Below the pieces are notes generated by a model. The model saw nothing but the letters and a program-made list of their open reading frames with translations, did not search any database and had not been told where the DNA came from. A stretch of DNA of 64,000 bases from assembly GCF_001922345.1 (NCBI RefSeq), contig NZ_CP018811.1:558001-622000 (forward strand). The letters run 5' to 3'. Shown one piece after another: positions 31,284 through 41,280 of this stretch. Both the position numbers and the translations under genes were made by a program. The number at the start of each line of letters is the position of its first letter. Position 1 is the stretch's first letter. Source of the stretch: Paraburkholderia sp. SOS3. GTDB taxonomy: Bacteria; Pseudomonadota; Gammaproteobacteria; Burkholderiales; Burkholderiaceae.

Positions 31284-31618
31284 GTTGGCAGGCGCGTTGA
31301 TCGCCTGGGTTCTCCTCGCTGTGGCGTTTGAATAGCGTTCCATGCTCGGCAGATGCTGCGGCGATACGCAGTGGAGTCCCACAGTATGAGCCTTCAGTTG
31401 ACCCCATAAGGCGGGACTCGGGCTGGTTGACCCCGAAAGTAACCAAAACATTATAGAACAGCGGTGCTTAAGATGGTGCGCCGCGCCATGGCCGCCGGAT
31501 TTGCCTCCGGAGCACGCGAGCCGTGCATTTCGTCGAAAACCGCAAGTACGCACCCGCAGCTTTCGCTAAACGAAAAACCGCCCTGAACAGGGCGGTTTCG
31601 CATGAGGGATCCGCAGCG
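31284..31618 (-). other. Gap between hpf and ptsN: terminator and possible ptsN promoter
   Basis: No gene seen. It holds the hpf terminator (31575-31598) and, on the minus strand, a consensus TATAAT at 31455-31450 without a good -35, 167 bases before ptsN. GTTGACCCC occurs twice as a direct repeat (31398-31406 and 31427-31435) just downstream of that hexamer. Confidence 0.5.
31575..31598 (-). terminator. Intrinsic terminator after hpf
   Basis: AAACCGCCCT with AGGGCGGTTT around a GAAC loop; the minus strand ends in a five-T run. It lies 20 bases past the hpf stop. Confidence 0.85.
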
Positions 31619-31978
31619 CTATTGCGGCGGCACTTCCGCCTGAGAAGGCACCGGCTGATACTTGATCGCTTCGTGCTGGTGGCCCTGCAATCGATCCTTG
31701 TGACGAATGACTTGCCTGTCCAGCTTGTCGATCATCAGGTCGATAGCCGCGTACAGGTCGCTATCGCAGCTCTCGACAAAAATATCCTTGCCCTTCAGAT
31801 GCAGGTTGATTTCAACCTTTTGTCTCTTTTCCTTTTCCTTGTGATTGTCGACCGAGAGGACCACACTGCCGTCGATCACCTGATCGAAATGTCTTAGCAC
31901 TCTATCCAGTTTGGTGATCACGTATTCTCGCAATGCTGGTGTGACTTCGAGATGGTGTCCACTGATCTTCAGATTCAT
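31619..31978 (-). CDS. hpf: Ribosome hibernation promoting factor
   Basis: Binds the 30S decoding centre of idle ribosomes. 119 residues: [20 protein letters not shown], then [17 protein letters not shown] and [24 protein letters not shown], the S30AE fold. It lacks the separate C-terminal dimer domain of long HPF and has only a short tail. Located after rpoN, as in most proteobacteria. Confidence 0.94.
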   Translation of the reverse strand: MNLKISGHHLEVTPALREYVITKLDRVLRHFDQVIDGSVVLSVDNHKEKEKRQKVEINLHLKGKDIFVESCDSDLYAAIDLMIDKLDRQVIRHKDRLQGHQHEAIKYQPVPSQAEVPPQ

Positions 31979-32150
31979 AGTGCTTCTCCAAGCGAATGGC
32001 CGCCAGGATCCGCGTGAATGACGTCAGCACCGGTCGATCTGCGGGCCTGCCCGTGCCGTCCCCCGGAAACAGCGTAGCAGCTCGTATCGGCCGGCCTGCT
32101 CCGCCAACAAGCGGTGCGGCCGGAAAATGCCCGCCACGGGAGGCAGCGAG

Positions 32151-33668
32151 CTACAGAGACTTGCGCAGATTGACTGCCGGGATCTTCAGCGCTTCGCGGT
32201 ATTTCGCTACGGTGCGCCGTGCGACCACGAAACCTTGTTCGGCCAGCAGTTCGGCAATGCGGCTGTCTGAAAGAGGAGATTTGGTGTCTTCTGCTCCTAT
32301 CAGTTGCTTGATGAGGGCGCGAATGGCCGTGGAAGAGGCCGCGCCCCCAGTGTCGGTCGATACGTGCGATCCGAAGAAGTACTTAAATTCAAGCGTCCCG
32401 AACGGGGTGAGCATGTACTTCCCGGTCGTCACACGCGAGACCGTCGACTCGTGTAGACCCAGCGTATCAGCAATTTCCCGCAAAACCAAGGGGCGCATGG
32501 CAATTTCACCATGGGCAAAAAAATTCTTTTGACGCTCGACAATGGCCTGCGCGACGCGCAGTATCGTTTCGAATCTTTGCTGGATATTCTTGATGAGCCA
32601 GCGTGCTTCCTGTAGTTGTTGGCGCAGCGATCCACTGCCCGGATCGCCGCGATTGTTGCGCAGAATATTCGCGTACAGATGGTTGATGCGCAGCTTCGGC
32701 ACCACTTCCGGATTGAGTTCGGCGAGCCACCCCTGTGCTGTTTTGCGCACCATGATGTCCGGCACCACGTAGTCCGCTTCGGCCTTGCCGTATGCGGCGC
32801 CCGGGAACGGCTCGAGCGAGCGGATCAGCGTATGCGCGTCGCGTAGGTCGTCATCGCTTGCTTTCAGGTGTTTGCGCAGGCGCGTGAAGTCGCGCGCAGC
32901 AAGCAGTTCCAGATGGTGAGCGACGATTTCCAGTGCAAGCGTGCGCGTGGGCGATGGCTCGAGACGGCACAGCTGCAACTTCAGACACTCCGATGCCGAA
33001 CGTGCACCGACACCGGCCGGGTCGAAGCTTTGCAGCAGCGCAAGCGCAGCATTCAGTTCGTCGAGATCGACTTCGAGTTCTTCGGGCAGGTCCGCAAGCA
33101 CTTCTTCGAGCGTCGCGGTCAGGTAACCGTCGTCGTCGAGCGATTCGATCAGGAACGTGATGAGCGCGCGATCGCGCGGGCTGGCCTGCGTAACACGCAA
33201 TTGCGCGGTCAGATGATCGCGCAGCATGGTCGCGGATTCGTGGATTTGCAGCGGCGGCAGGTCGTCGTCGTCGGACGCGTTGCCCGAGCGGCCGTAATCG
33301 TCGAGATTCCACTGGTTCGCATCGGCATTGCTGTCCGACGCGAGACCGTTATATTCGTCGACGCCCTGCGGCTCGCTGTTTTCCGAGCTTTCGCCAGACG
33401 TGGAAGTGCTGGTGGACGATGGCGCGCTTGCCATCGGCTCGGGCGCGCTGGCATTCGGCACCTGCGCGATGACCGAGCCGTCGGCCGCGACGCGCAGCGG
33501 GCTGGCGATCCAGTCGTCTTCGGTTTCGAGCAACGGATTCTGCGCGATCGCCATCGACACCTCCTGCTGCAGCTCAAGCGTAGACAACTGCAGCAGCCGG
33601 ATGGACTGCTGCAGTTGGGGTGTCAGCGCAAGATGCTGTGACAGGCGAAGTTGGAGGCTAGCTTTCAT
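32151..33668 (-). CDS. rpoN: RNA polymerase sigma-54 factor
   Basis: Sigma factor for -24/-12 promoters that need ATP-driven activators. 505 residues: Gln-rich region I ([20 protein letters not shown]), an acidic region II with many Ser/Asp, the core-binding region, the helix-turn-helix near [21 protein letters not shown] and the C-terminal RpoN box [12 protein letters not shown]. Located between lptB and hpf, the common arrangement. Confidence 0.97.
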   Translation of the reverse strand: MKASLQLRLSQHLALTPQLQQSIRLLQLSTLELQQEVSMAIAQNPLLETEDDWIASPLRVAADGSVIAQVPNASAPEPMASAPSSTSTSTSGESSENSEPQGVDEYNGLASDSNADANQWNLDDYGRSGNASDDDDLPPLQIHESATMLRDHLTAQLRVTQASPRDRALITFLIESLDDDGYLTATLEEVLADLPEELEVDLDELNAALALLQSFDPAGVGARSASECLKLQLCRLEPSPTRTLALEIVAHHLELLAARDFTRLRKHLKASDDDLRDAHTLIRSLEPFPGAAYGKAEADYVVPDIMVRKTAQGWLAELNPEVVPKLRINHLYANILRNNRGDPGSGSLRQQLQEARWLIKNIQQRFETILRVAQAIVERQKNFFAHGEIAMRPLVLREIADTLGLHESTVSRVTTGKYMLTPFGTLEFKYFFGSHVSTDTGGAASSTAIRALIKQLIGAEDTKSPLSDSRIAELLAEQGFVVARRTVAKYREALKIPAVNLRKSL

Positions 33669-33910
33669 GGCGATGTGTGAATCATTTTAGAGAGTTTGCC
33701 ACGACCGCGAAACCTCGCAACAGCGCATAAATGCGGGTTACGGAGATTTTTCGCTGCGCAGGGACACGACCAGGTGCAATGGACCGAAGCCATTGAGCCT
33801 ATGTCGTCAAAATTACTGGAACGGCAGCCGTCCTGCGCGCGGACGGTGCAAGCTCGCGCGTGCACGCAGACATTTGCAGGGAGGCCCTGCGCCCTGCGAC
33901 GCGCGCGGCG

Positions 33911-34693
33911 TTACATGCGGAAGTGCTCGCCCAGATAGACGCGGCGAACGCTCTCGTTTTCAATAATGTCGCCGGGCGCGCCCGCGGCCAGCACGCTGCC
34001 GTCGCTGATGATGTACGCGTGATCGCAAATGCCGAGCGTCTCGCGCACGTTGTGGTCGGTGATCAACACGCCGATATTGCGCTGCTTCAGGAACTTCACG
34101 ATCTTCTGGATTTCGAGGACCGCGATCGGGTCGACGCCCGCGAACGGTTCGTCGAGCAGAATGAAACTCGGATTCGTCGCTAGCGCACGCGCGATTTCGA
34201 CGCGCCGACGCTCGCCGCCCGACAACGACAGAGCCGGGTTTTCGCGCAGGTGAGCAATCTGCAATTCGTCGAGCAACGCTTCGGTGCGTTGCGCGATCGC
34301 GTCTTTCGACAGACGTCTGCCGTCTTCCCCGTATTGCAACTCGAGCACCGCGCGAATGTTCTGTTCGACGGACAGTTTGCGGAACACGGACGCTTCCTGA
34401 GGCAGATACGAAAGTCCGAGCGATGCGCGCTTGTGAATCGGCAGCAGGCTGATCGAGTTGCCGTCCAGATCGATTTCGCCCGCGTCGAGCGGCACGAGGC
34501 CGACGATCATATAGAACGACGTGGTCTTGCCGGCACCGTTCGGGCCGAGCAGGCCGACCACCTCGCCGCTCTTCACATCGAGCGAGACGTCCTTGACGAC
34601 CGTGCGCGAGCCGTAGCGCTTCTTCAGATTGCGCACGACGAGCGAACTGCTGGTGCCTGCCGGCTTGCGATTGGGGAGGGCAGGTGCGCTCAC
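33911..34693 (-). CDS. lptB: LPS export ABC transporter ATP-binding protein
   Basis: Cytoplasmic ATPase of LptB2FG that extracts LPS from the inner membrane. 260 residues: Walker A LLGPNGAGKTTSFYM, Q-loop LPQEASVFRKLS, signature LSGGERRRVEIARAL, Walker B FILLDEPFAGVDP and the switch His in LITDHNVRETL. The start overlaps lptA's end by 4 bases. A 242-base gap follows before rpoN with nothing recognisable. Confidence 0.96.
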   Translation of the reverse strand: MSAPALPNRKPAGTSSSLVVRNLKKRYGSRTVVKDVSLDVKSGEVVGLLGPNGAGKTTSFYMIVGLVPLDAGEIDLDGNSISLLPIHKRASLGLSYLPQEASVFRKLSVEQNIRAVLELQYGEDGRRLSKDAIAQRTEALLDELQIAHLRENPALSLSGGERRRVEIARALATNPSFILLDEPFAGVDPIAVLEIQKIVKFLKQRNIGVLITDHNVRETLGICDHAYIISDGSVLAAGAPGDIIENESVRRVYLGEHFRM

Positions 34694-35430
34694 GGTTTCG
34701 TCGTTCCTTGTCCTTGACTTTCGGTGGCCGACGGAGCGGTCGACCGCTCGGACGTCGAAGTTGCGCCCGGCGTCGGGTTCGCGTTCTGGCCTTGGAACCG
34801 GGTGGTGGGCTGCAGCGTCGTGGACGGGCCGGTAGCCGGCTGCGCCCCGCCGTTGCGCGGCGCGAGCATCGCGCGCACGCGGCCGTTCGGGTTGCCCGGG
34901 CCGGCAACGTCGGGCCCCGCTTTCGCGGTATAGAAATCGTTCTGGCCGTCGTAAGTAATGACGCTGCCGTGCACTTCATCCATCACTGTCGACAAACCTT
35001 GCAGGCGGCGCACGGTTGCGCGCGTGGTCAGCGTGGTGAGGTCCTTCTTGCCGTCATAGTCGATGCGCTCGGCATCCCCGTCGATGTATTCGTCGACGCC
35101 GTCGCGCTTCTGCCGGAAATACGCGTGGTCCTTGCCGGTCGACGTACCCGTTGCGTACTGGTAGCCCTGCGGATCCTGCGTCACTTCGACGCGATCGGCC
35201 TTGATCACGATCGTGCCCTTCGTCGCCACGACGTGGCCGGTGAAGATGTTGATCTGCTTCAGGTCGTCGTACGTCATATTGTCCGCTTCGATATTGAGCG
35301 GCTTGTCCTTGTCGGCGCGTTCCGCATGCGCGAGCGGCGCGAAGGCCGCGAGCGGCAGCGCGACGAGCAGGGCAGCCAGCAGCGCGAGCTGCGGGCGGCT
35401 GAAGTTGAAACGGGGGAACGATTCGCTCAT
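34690..35430 (-). CDS. lptA: LPS transport periplasmic bridge protein LptA
   Basis: Forms the periplasmic filament carrying LPS from LptC to LptD. 246 residues: a signal peptide (ALLAALLVALPLAAFAPLAHA), then the OstA beta-jellyroll (NIEADNMTYDDLKQINIFTG, VATKGTIVIKADRVEVTQDPQGYQ). The last ~60 residues are a Pro/Thr/Gly-rich, probably disordered tail beyond the usual LptA length. Overlaps lptB by 4 bases (ATGA); 30 bases after lptC. Confidence 0.93.
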   Translation of the reverse strand: MSESFPRFNFSRPQLALLAALLVALPLAAFAPLAHAERADKDKPLNIEADNMTYDDLKQINIFTGHVVATKGTIVIKADRVEVTQDPQGYQYATGTSTGKDHAYFRQKRDGVDEYIDGDAERIDYDGKKDLTTLTTRATVRRLQGLSTVMDEVHGSVITYDGQNDFYTAKAGPDVAGPGNPNGRVRAMLAPRNGGAQPATGPSTTLQPTTRFQGQNANPTPGATSTSERSTAPSATESQGQGTTKP

Positions 35431-35460
35431 GCAGTCACGTCTGGATATGAAACGCCCGGG

Positions 35461-36048
35461 TTACTTGGTGTCCGATGCGGCGATCGCGCCGCGCACGTTG
35501 CCGAACAGCTTCATGACCCGGGTCACGTTGTTGTAATTCATGCCGTCTTGGGCCGTCATGACCGAAAGGCCGCGACGAAGTTTAACCGGCTTTTCCGTTT
35601 CGATGACATCGTCGTTCACCAGTACCCGAAAATGCTCCGAATCCGCCTGCATCTCCGGATCGCCGTAACCGGCCGCACGGATGATGTGCGCGTTGTCGTA
35701 CAGGTTGACGATCGACGCGTCGCTATTGACGGTGCCCCGGTCGCCGGTCGCGGTAACGATCGGCTTGCCGGGCTGGAATGCGCGGATGGCGGGCTTCGTC
35801 AGGTCGCTGTCTTCGGTGTCTTCGTAGTGAATCAGCGTTTGCGCGGTGAGGCGATATTGCGTCGAGCCGGACTGATCGAGCTCCGATACCGAGAAACTGT
35901 CGGCGAAGTAATCGGGCGTATGCGTCTTCGGGCGGACCACGTCTTCGTTTTCGCGCGGCCTCGTCGCTTGCAAAAGCCAATACGTGACGCCGGCGAGCAG
36001 CGCCATGGCGACGACCGGAAGCAGCGAAGTCCAGCGAAACCTGTTCAT
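35461..36048 (-). CDS. lptC: LPS export protein LptC
   Basis: Inner-membrane anchored partner that receives LPS from LptB2FG and passes it to LptA. 195 residues with one N-terminal membrane helix (LLPVVAMALLAGVTYWLLQ) and a periplasmic jellyroll (PDYFADSFSVSELDQSGSTQYRL). Sits between kdsC and lptA in the kds-lpt operon. Confidence 0.93.
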   Translation of the reverse strand: MNRFRWTSLLPVVAMALLAGVTYWLLQATRPRENEDVVRPKTHTPDYFADSFSVSELDQSGSTQYRLTAQTLIHYEDTEDSDLTKPAIRAFQPGKPIVTATGDRGTVNSDASIVNLYDNAHIIRAAGYGDPEMQADSEHFRVLVNDDVIETEKPVKLRRGLSVMTAQDGMNYNNVTRVMKLFGNVRGAIAASDTK

Positions 36049-36061
36049 TCGTGTGTTCCGG

Positions 36062-36598
36062 TTACATTCCGCACGCGGCGCGCAGCAGATCGTCGTAGCG
36101 ATTCTGCGCGCGCAGCAGCGTATCGCACACCTCGCGCACCGCGCCGTGGCCGCCGCGCGCTTCGCTGACCCAATGCGCGCGTGCGATGACTTCCGGATGC
36201 GAGTTCGCCGGCGCCGCGGCGAAGCCGACCTTCAGCATCACGGCGAGATCGGGCCAGTCGTCGCCCATGTAACCGCAATTCTCCGCTTTCATGCCGGTCG
36301 CCTTCAGCAGTTCGGCAAATGCGACGCGCTTGTCTTCGACGCCCTGGTACACATGCGTGATCTTCAGATTCTTCGCGCGCTCGACGACGATGCCCGACTG
36401 GCGCCCCGTGATGATCGCCGTTTCGATGCCCGCTTCGCGCAACAGCTTCGCGCCGTGGCCGTCCATCGAATTGAACGACTTCATATAGTCGCCTTCCGCG
36501 GTGAACATGAGGCCGCCGTCGGTCAGCACGCCGTCGACGTCGAAAATCATCAGCTTGACGCGGCTTGCGCGTTCGGTAGCGCTCAGGGTGGTTGCCAT
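36062..36598 (-). CDS. kdsC: 3-deoxy-D-manno-octulosonate-8-phosphate phosphatase
   Basis: HAD phosphatase releasing Kdo from Kdo-8-phosphate for LPS core synthesis. 178 residues: MIFDVDGVLTDGGLMF holds the nucleophile Asp pair, AIITGRQS motif II, and GYMGDDWPDLAVM motif IV. The ATG shares one base with the kdsD stop (TGATG), so the two are coupled. Confidence 0.95.
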   Translation of the reverse strand: MATTLSATERASRVKLMIFDVDGVLTDGGLMFTAEGDYMKSFNSMDGHGAKLLREAGIETAIITGRQSGIVVERAKNLKITHVYQGVEDKRVAFAELLKATGMKAENCGYMGDDWPDLAVMLKVGFAAAPANSHPEVIARAHWVSEARGGHGAVREVCDTLLRAQNRYDDLLRAACGM

Positions 36599-37581
36599 CA
36601 AATCACCTTCTTCGAAAACAGATCGTGCATGTTGAGTGCGCCGACGAGCCGTCCGGCTTCGTCGACGACGAGCAATTGATTGATGCGGTGGCGCTCCATC
36701 AGTTCCACGGCTTCGACTGCAAGGCGGTCCGGACCGATCGTGCGCGGATGCGGCGTCATCACCGAGCCGATCGGCAGATTGCGGAAGTCGCCGTCGCGTT
36801 CGAGCACGCGGCGCAGATCGCCATCGGTGAAAATGCCCTTGACGCGCGCTTCGTCGTCGATAATCGCGGTCATGCCCATGCGCTTTGCCGTCAGCTGGAA
36901 CAGCGCGTCGCGCACGGTCTCGTCGGGCTTCACGCTCGGCAACTGGTCGCCGGTGCGCATCACGTCGTGCACGTAGGTCAGCAATCGACGTCCGAGCGCG
37001 CCGCCCGGATGCGAGCGCGCGAAGTCGTCGGGTCCGAAGCCGCGCTCTTCGAGCACGGCGACGGCGAGCGCGTCGCCGAGCGCCAGCGCAGCGGTCGTGC
37101 TGGCCGTCGGCGCAAGATTCATCGGGCAGGCTTCTTTCGATACGCCCGAATTCAGATGCACGTCCGCAATCTTCGCGAGGCTCGAATCGGGACGGCCCGT
37201 CATCGCGATCAGCTTCGAGCCGAGGCGTTTGATCAGCGGCAGAATCGCAAGCAGCTCTTCGGATTCGCCGGAATTCGACATGGCGATGAATACGTCGTCG
37301 GCCGTGATCATGCCGAGATCGCCATGGCTCGCTTCGGCCGGATGCACGAAGAACGCAGGCGTGCCGGTACTGGCGAAGGTCGCGGCAAGCTTGCGTGCGA
37401 TATGACCTGATTTGCCTATGCCGGACACGACCACGCGCCCGCGGCAGCTGAGAATGAAGTCGATCGCTTCGACAAAGCCGTCGTCGAGCTGATCGCGAAG
37501 CGCGCGCACGGCGTCCGCCTCGATGTCGAGCACGTCGCGAGCCAAGGCTAACGCCCGGTCGCCATTGATTTTCGCTATCAT
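36598..37581 (-). CDS. kdsD: Arabinose-5-phosphate isomerase
   Basis: Converts ribulose 5-phosphate to arabinose 5-phosphate, the first step to Kdo. 327 residues: an N-terminal SIS domain (VVVSGIGKSGHIARKLAATFASTG, MSNSGESEELL) and two C-terminal CBS domains (DVMRTGDQLPSV and VMTPHPRTIG). The start at 37581 matches the family; the frame extends far past it only because of antisense openness against the antiporter gene. First gene of the kdsD-kdsC-lptC-lptA-lptB run. Confidence 0.95.
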   Translation of the reverse strand: MIAKINGDRALALARDVLDIEADAVRALRDQLDDGFVEAIDFILSCRGRVVVSGIGKSGHIARKLAATFASTGTPAFFVHPAEASHGDLGMITADDVFIAMSNSGESEELLAILPLIKRLGSKLIAMTGRPDSSLAKIADVHLNSGVSKEACPMNLAPTASTTAALALGDALAVAVLEERGFGPDDFARSHPGGALGRRLLTYVHDVMRTGDQLPSVKPDETVRDALFQLTAKRMGMTAIIDDEARVKGIFTDGDLRRVLERDGDFRNLPIGSVMTPHPRTIGPDRLAVEAVELMERHRINQLLVVDEAGRLVGALNMHDLFSKKVI

Positions 37582-37717
37582 TCGCGAAGTATAACAAAGG
37601 CGTATGTTCGCCGCGCCGGACGGAACTCGTCCGGATGTTGCCTTCACGGGCCTCTGAACCTTGCTGCGCGGGGCTTTGCGCGCAGCGTTCTCTGACGAAC
37701 CAGGACGCTCATCGCCG

Positions 37718-39724
37718 ATGATTTCCCCGCTTGAAATGACGCTCTTCCTGCTGCTTGCTTCAGTGGTGGGCGTCGTCGTGTTCCGGTATCTGAATCTGCC
37801 GCCGATGCTCGGATATCTGACGGTGGGGATTCTCGTCGGGCCGCACGCGTTCGGCGTCGTGCCGGACTCGAAGGGCGCGCAGAATCTGGCCGAGTTCGGT
37901 GTCGTGTTCCTGATGTTCTCGATCGGCCTCGAGTTTTCGCTCGCGAAGCTGCGCTCGATGCGCAAGCTCGTATTCGGCCTCGGCTTGCTGCAGGTGCTCG
38001 GCACGATTGCGGCCGCGATCGTGCTCGGCTTCGCGGTCGAGCGTTGGGTGCATCTGTCGTGGCAGGGCTGCATCGCGCTCGGCGGCGCGCTGGCGATGTC
38101 GTCGACCGCGATCGTCAGCAAGATGCTCGCGGAGCGGCTCGAGATCGAGACCGAGCACGGCCGCAATATCTTCGGTGTGCTGCTGTTCCAGGATCTCGCC
38201 GTGGTGCCGCTGCTGATCGTGATCGCCGCGCTCGCCGGCGGCGATACGCACGACGTGATGGCGGCGCTCGGTCTCGCGTTCGTGAAGATCGTCATCGCGC
38301 TCGCGCTGCTGCTCGTGATCGGGCAGCGCTTCATGACGCGCTGGTTCAACGTCGTCGCGCGGCGGCGCTCGCAGGAACTGTTCGTGCTGAACCTGCTGCT
38401 CGTCACGCTCGGCGCCGCGTTCGTCACCGACAAGTTCGGCCTGTCGCTCGCACTCGGTGCGTTTATCGCCGGCATGCTGATCGCCGAAACGCCGTACCGG
38501 CATCAGGTCGAGGAAGACATCAAGCCGTTTCGCGACGTGCTGCTCGGTCTCTTCTTCGTGACGACCGGCATGCTGCTCGATCCGCTCGTGATCTGGCAGC
38601 ATCCGCTTATCGTGCTCGGCTTTCTGCTCGGGCCCATTCTGCTGAAGGCCGTGATGGTCACGGCCCTCGCGCGGCTGTTCGGCGCGACGCCCGGCGTGGC
38701 GATGCGCACCGGCATCGGCCTCGCGCAGGCAGGCGAGTTCGGCTTCGTGCTGCTGAATCTGATTCTCGACAAGCACCTTGTCGATGCGACGCTGCTGCAG
38801 GCGATCCTCGCGGGCATGCTGCTGTCGATGCTCGCGGCGCCGTTCCTGATCCAGAACGCGGACCGGATCGTGCTGCGCCTGTCGTCAACGGAGTGGATGC
38901 AGCAGTCGCTGCAAATGACGCGCATCGCGACGCAAAGCCTGAAGCAGAGCGGACATGTGATCATTTGCGGTTACGGCCGCTCGGGGCAGAACCTGGCGCG
39001 GATGCTCGAGCACGAAGGGCTCTCGTATGTCGCGCTCGATCTCGACCCGGATCGCGTCGCGGCCGCGGCGGCGGCCGGCGAGCAGGTGGTATTCGGCGAT
39101 GCCGGCCGCCGCGAATCGCTGCTTGCCGCGGGTATCCACCGCGCGCGAACGGTGGCGATCACCTACGCGAACACGCCGTCGGCACTGCGCGTGCTGCACA
39201 ACATCCACGAACTCGAACCGACGCTGCCGGTCATCGTTCGCACCGTCGACGACAGCGATCTCGAACGGCTGCTCGCCGCAGGCGCGACCGAAGTGATTCC
39301 GGAGATCGTCGAAGGCAGCCTGATGCTCGCCTCGCATACGCTCGTCGTGATGGGTGTGCCGATGCGGCGCGTGCTGCGGCGGGTCGAGGAACTGCGCGAC
39401 GAGCGCTACAGTCTGTTGCGCGGCTACTTCCACGGCGCCGACGACGTCGACGACGACGACGGCCACGAACAGGTGCGGCTACAATCGGTGCCGGTCGACG
39501 AAAAGGCCGACGCGGTGGGACGCACGCTTGCCGAGCTCGGTTTGTTCGAACTGGGTCTCGAGGTGACGGCGATTCGCCGGCACGGCATTCGCGGCGTCGA
39601 GCCGGACCCGTCGACGAAGCTGCGCGCAAGCGACATCGTCGTGCTGCGCGGTTTGCCCGAAGCGCTCGCCGAAGCGGAAGAGCGGCTGTCGAAACATCGG
39701 CGGGCGGGCGCGGCGACGGTTTGA
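37718..39724 (+). CDS. CPA2-family cation:proton antiporter (KefB/YbaL type)
   Basis: Inner-membrane K+ (or other monovalent cation)/H+ antiporter. From the ATG at 37718 the protein has 668 residues: about twelve membrane helices over ~1-380 (GYLTVGILVGPHAFG, GLFFVTTGMLLDPL), a TrkA-N Rossmann domain at ~400-520 (GHVIICGYGRSGQNLARML) and a TrkA-C domain at the end (EVTAIRRHGIRGVEPDPSTKLRASDIVVL). An upstream TTG at 37661 is possible but less likely. Divergent from kdsD. Confidence 0.88.
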   Translation: MISPLEMTLFLLLASVVGVVVFRYLNLPPMLGYLTVGILVGPHAFGVVPDSKGAQNLAEFGVVFLMFSIGLEFSLAKLRSMRKLVFGLGLLQVLGTIAAAIVLGFAVERWVHLSWQGCIALGGALAMSSTAIVSKMLAERLEIETEHGRNIFGVLLFQDLAVVPLLIVIAALAGGDTHDVMAALGLAFVKIVIALALLLVIGQRFMTRWFNVVARRRSQELFVLNLLLVTLGAAFVTDKFGLSLALGAFIAGMLIAETPYRHQVEEDIKPFRDVLLGLFFVTTGMLLDPLVIWQHPLIVLGFLLGPILLKAVMVTALARLFGATPGVAMRTGIGLAQAGEFGFVLLNLILDKHLVDATLLQAILAGMLLSMLAAPFLIQNADRIVLRLSSTEWMQQSLQMTRIATQSLKQSGHVIICGYGRSGQNLARMLEHEGLSYVALDLDPDRVAAAAAAGEQVVFGDAGRRESLLAAGIHRARTVAITYANTPSALRVLHNIHELEPTLPVIVRTVDDSDLERLLAAGATEVIPEIVEGSLMLASHTLVVMGVPMRRVLRRVEELRDERYSLLRGYFHGADDVDDDDGHEQVRLQSVPVDEKADAVGRTLAELGLFELGLEVTAIRRHGIRGVEPDPSTKLRASDIVVLRGLPEALAEAEERLSKHRRAGAATV

Positions 39725-39775
39725 ATCTCACTCCATGTGCCCGCAGCCCGGTGTTGCGAAGGGCGTCGCGATCCC

Positions 39776-39825
39776 GAACGGCAACGAACGGCAATAAGCG
39801 GCAACAAGCGGCAACAAGCGGCACA
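39776..39825. repeat. Five tandem 10-bp units before apt
   Basis: Units GAACGGCAAC, GAACGGCAAT, AAGCGGCAAC, AAGCGGCAAC and AAGCGGCACA follow one another directly. They lie in the 170-base gap between the antiporter gene and apt. Copy number could vary between strains. Confidence 0.85.
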
Positions 39826-39893
39826 TGGCGAACATGCGGGAAATTTTCTTCCCGAGTTTGACCCGGATCGTCAACGATCCTTCTGGAGACATC

Positions 39894-40460
39894 ATGTCCA
39901 TCGCACCTGCGAACGTGCCGCTCAACGCGGCCGAGTTCGTCAAAAGCCAGATCCGCACGGTGCCCGACTGGCCGCAGCCCGGCGTGCAGTTTCGCGACAT
40001 CACGCCGCTTCTGCAGCACCCGAAAACGCTGCGCGTGCTGATCGATCTGTTCGTGCAGCGCTATATCGATGCGAGCCTCGATTACGTCGCGGGACTCGAC
40101 GCACGCGGGTTCATCATCGGGCCGATTCTCGCGTACGAGCTGAACCTCGGCTTCATTCCGATCCGCAAGAGCGGCAAGCTGCCGTACAAGCGCGTCTCGG
40201 AATCGTACGAGCTCGAGTACGGCGCGGCCACCGTCGAGATTCATGAAGACGCATGCAAGCCCGGCGACCGCGTCGTGATCGTCGACGATCTGATCGCAAC
40301 CGGGGGCACCATGCTCGCCGGCAAGAAGCTGCTCGAGCGTCTCGGCGCCGTGGTGGTCGAGGGCGCGGCGATTATCGATCTGCCCGACCTCGGCGGGTCG
40401 GCGCTGCTGCGCTCCGCGGGTCTGCCGCTTTATACGGTGACGGATTTCGGCGGTCACTGA
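39894..40460 (+). CDS. apt: Adenine phosphoribosyltransferase
   Basis: Salvages adenine to AMP with PRPP. 188 residues: [21 protein letters not shown] at the start, [18 protein letters not shown], and the PRPP loop [18 protein letters not shown] use the ATG at 39894, which has GGAGA in front of it; an earlier in-frame ATG (39825) lies at the end of the tandem repeat. Confidence 0.95.
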   Translation: MSIAPANVPLNAAEFVKSQIRTVPDWPQPGVQFRDITPLLQHPKTLRVLIDLFVQRYIDASLDYVAGLDARGFIIGPILAYELNLGFIPIRKSGKLPYKRVSESYELEYGAATVEIHEDACKPGDRVVIVDDLIATGGTMLAGKKLLERLGAVVVEGAAIIDLPDLGGSALLRSAGLPLYTVTDFGGH

Positions 40461-40583
40461 GGTGCTCACTGAGGTGGCAACTGAAACAGCAACTGAGGCG
40501 GCGACCGCGCCGAAAACGGCGGCAGCCGCCACCGTTGCCGTGCATTACCCGTCGTACAAAGTCACCCCGTAAAAAGGTTCACG

Positions 40584-41198
40584 ATGCCCAATTTCTTGCT
40601 TTTTCTCGCCACGTCGCTTGCGATCACGTTCGCGCCTGGTCCGGACAATCTGCAGGTGCTCGCGCGCGGCATTTCGCAGGGCCGCGCCGCGGGCTTCGTT
40701 GCGGCGCTCGGTTTTGCCGCCGGCATCACGTTTCACACGACGCTTGCCGCGCTCGGCGTGGCGGCCGTGTTGCGATCGTCGCCGGTCGCATTCCAGGCGA
40801 TCAAGCTCGCGGGCGCCGCGTATCTGATCTGGATCGGCATCAAGGCGCTGCGCAGCAAAGGTCTCGCGACCGCGCACGAGCGTCCGCCGCAGCCGCTTTT
40901 ATCGATCTTCCGGCAAAGCGTGATCGGCAACATGCTGAATCCGAAGGTCACGCTGTTCTTCATCGTGTTCCTGCCGCAGTTCGTCAACCCGCATGGCGTG
41001 CAAAACGTGACCGTGCAGATGCTCGAACTCGGCGCGTTGTTCATGCTGCAGACAGTCGCCGTGTTTTCGCTGTTCGGCGTGTGCGCGGGGACGATCGGCA
41101 ACTGGCTGAAGCGCCGTCCGCGCGCGGGCGTGTGGCTCGATCGCATTGCCGGTGCGACGTTTATCGCGATCGGTTTGCGCGTCGCGCTGCGCGATTGA
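40584..41198 (+). CDS. LysE/RhtB-family amino-acid exporter
   Basis: Inner-membrane exporter of 204 residues with about six helices. The family motif FAPGPDNLQVLARGISQGRAAGF is at 17-39, and KLAGAAYLIWIGIKALR at ~73-89 is typical. Substrate unknown; relatives export lysine, threonine, homoserine or related compounds. Follows apt by 123 bases. Confidence 0.88.
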   Translation: MPNFLLFLATSLAITFAPGPDNLQVLARGISQGRAAGFVAALGFAAGITFHTTLAALGVAAVLRSSPVAFQAIKLAGAAYLIWIGIKALRSKGLATAHERPPQPLLSIFRQSVIGNMLNPKVTLFFIVFLPQFVNPHGVQNVTVQMLELGALFMLQTVAVFSLFGVCAGTIGNWLKRRPRAGVWLDRIAGATFIAIGLRVALRD

Positions 41199-41280
41199 TG
41201 CCGAAGCGCGTGGCGGCCCGTCGACTCGACTTGCCTCGCATGCGTTGCTGCCGGATAGAAACGAATTTGCTGGAGCTTCG

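Noticed and set aside
36598..38475. 625-residue minus-strand open frame running past kdsD across the antiporter gene
   Set aside because: Only the kdsD part has recognisable motifs; the rest is antisense to a clear transporter and open because of GC bias.
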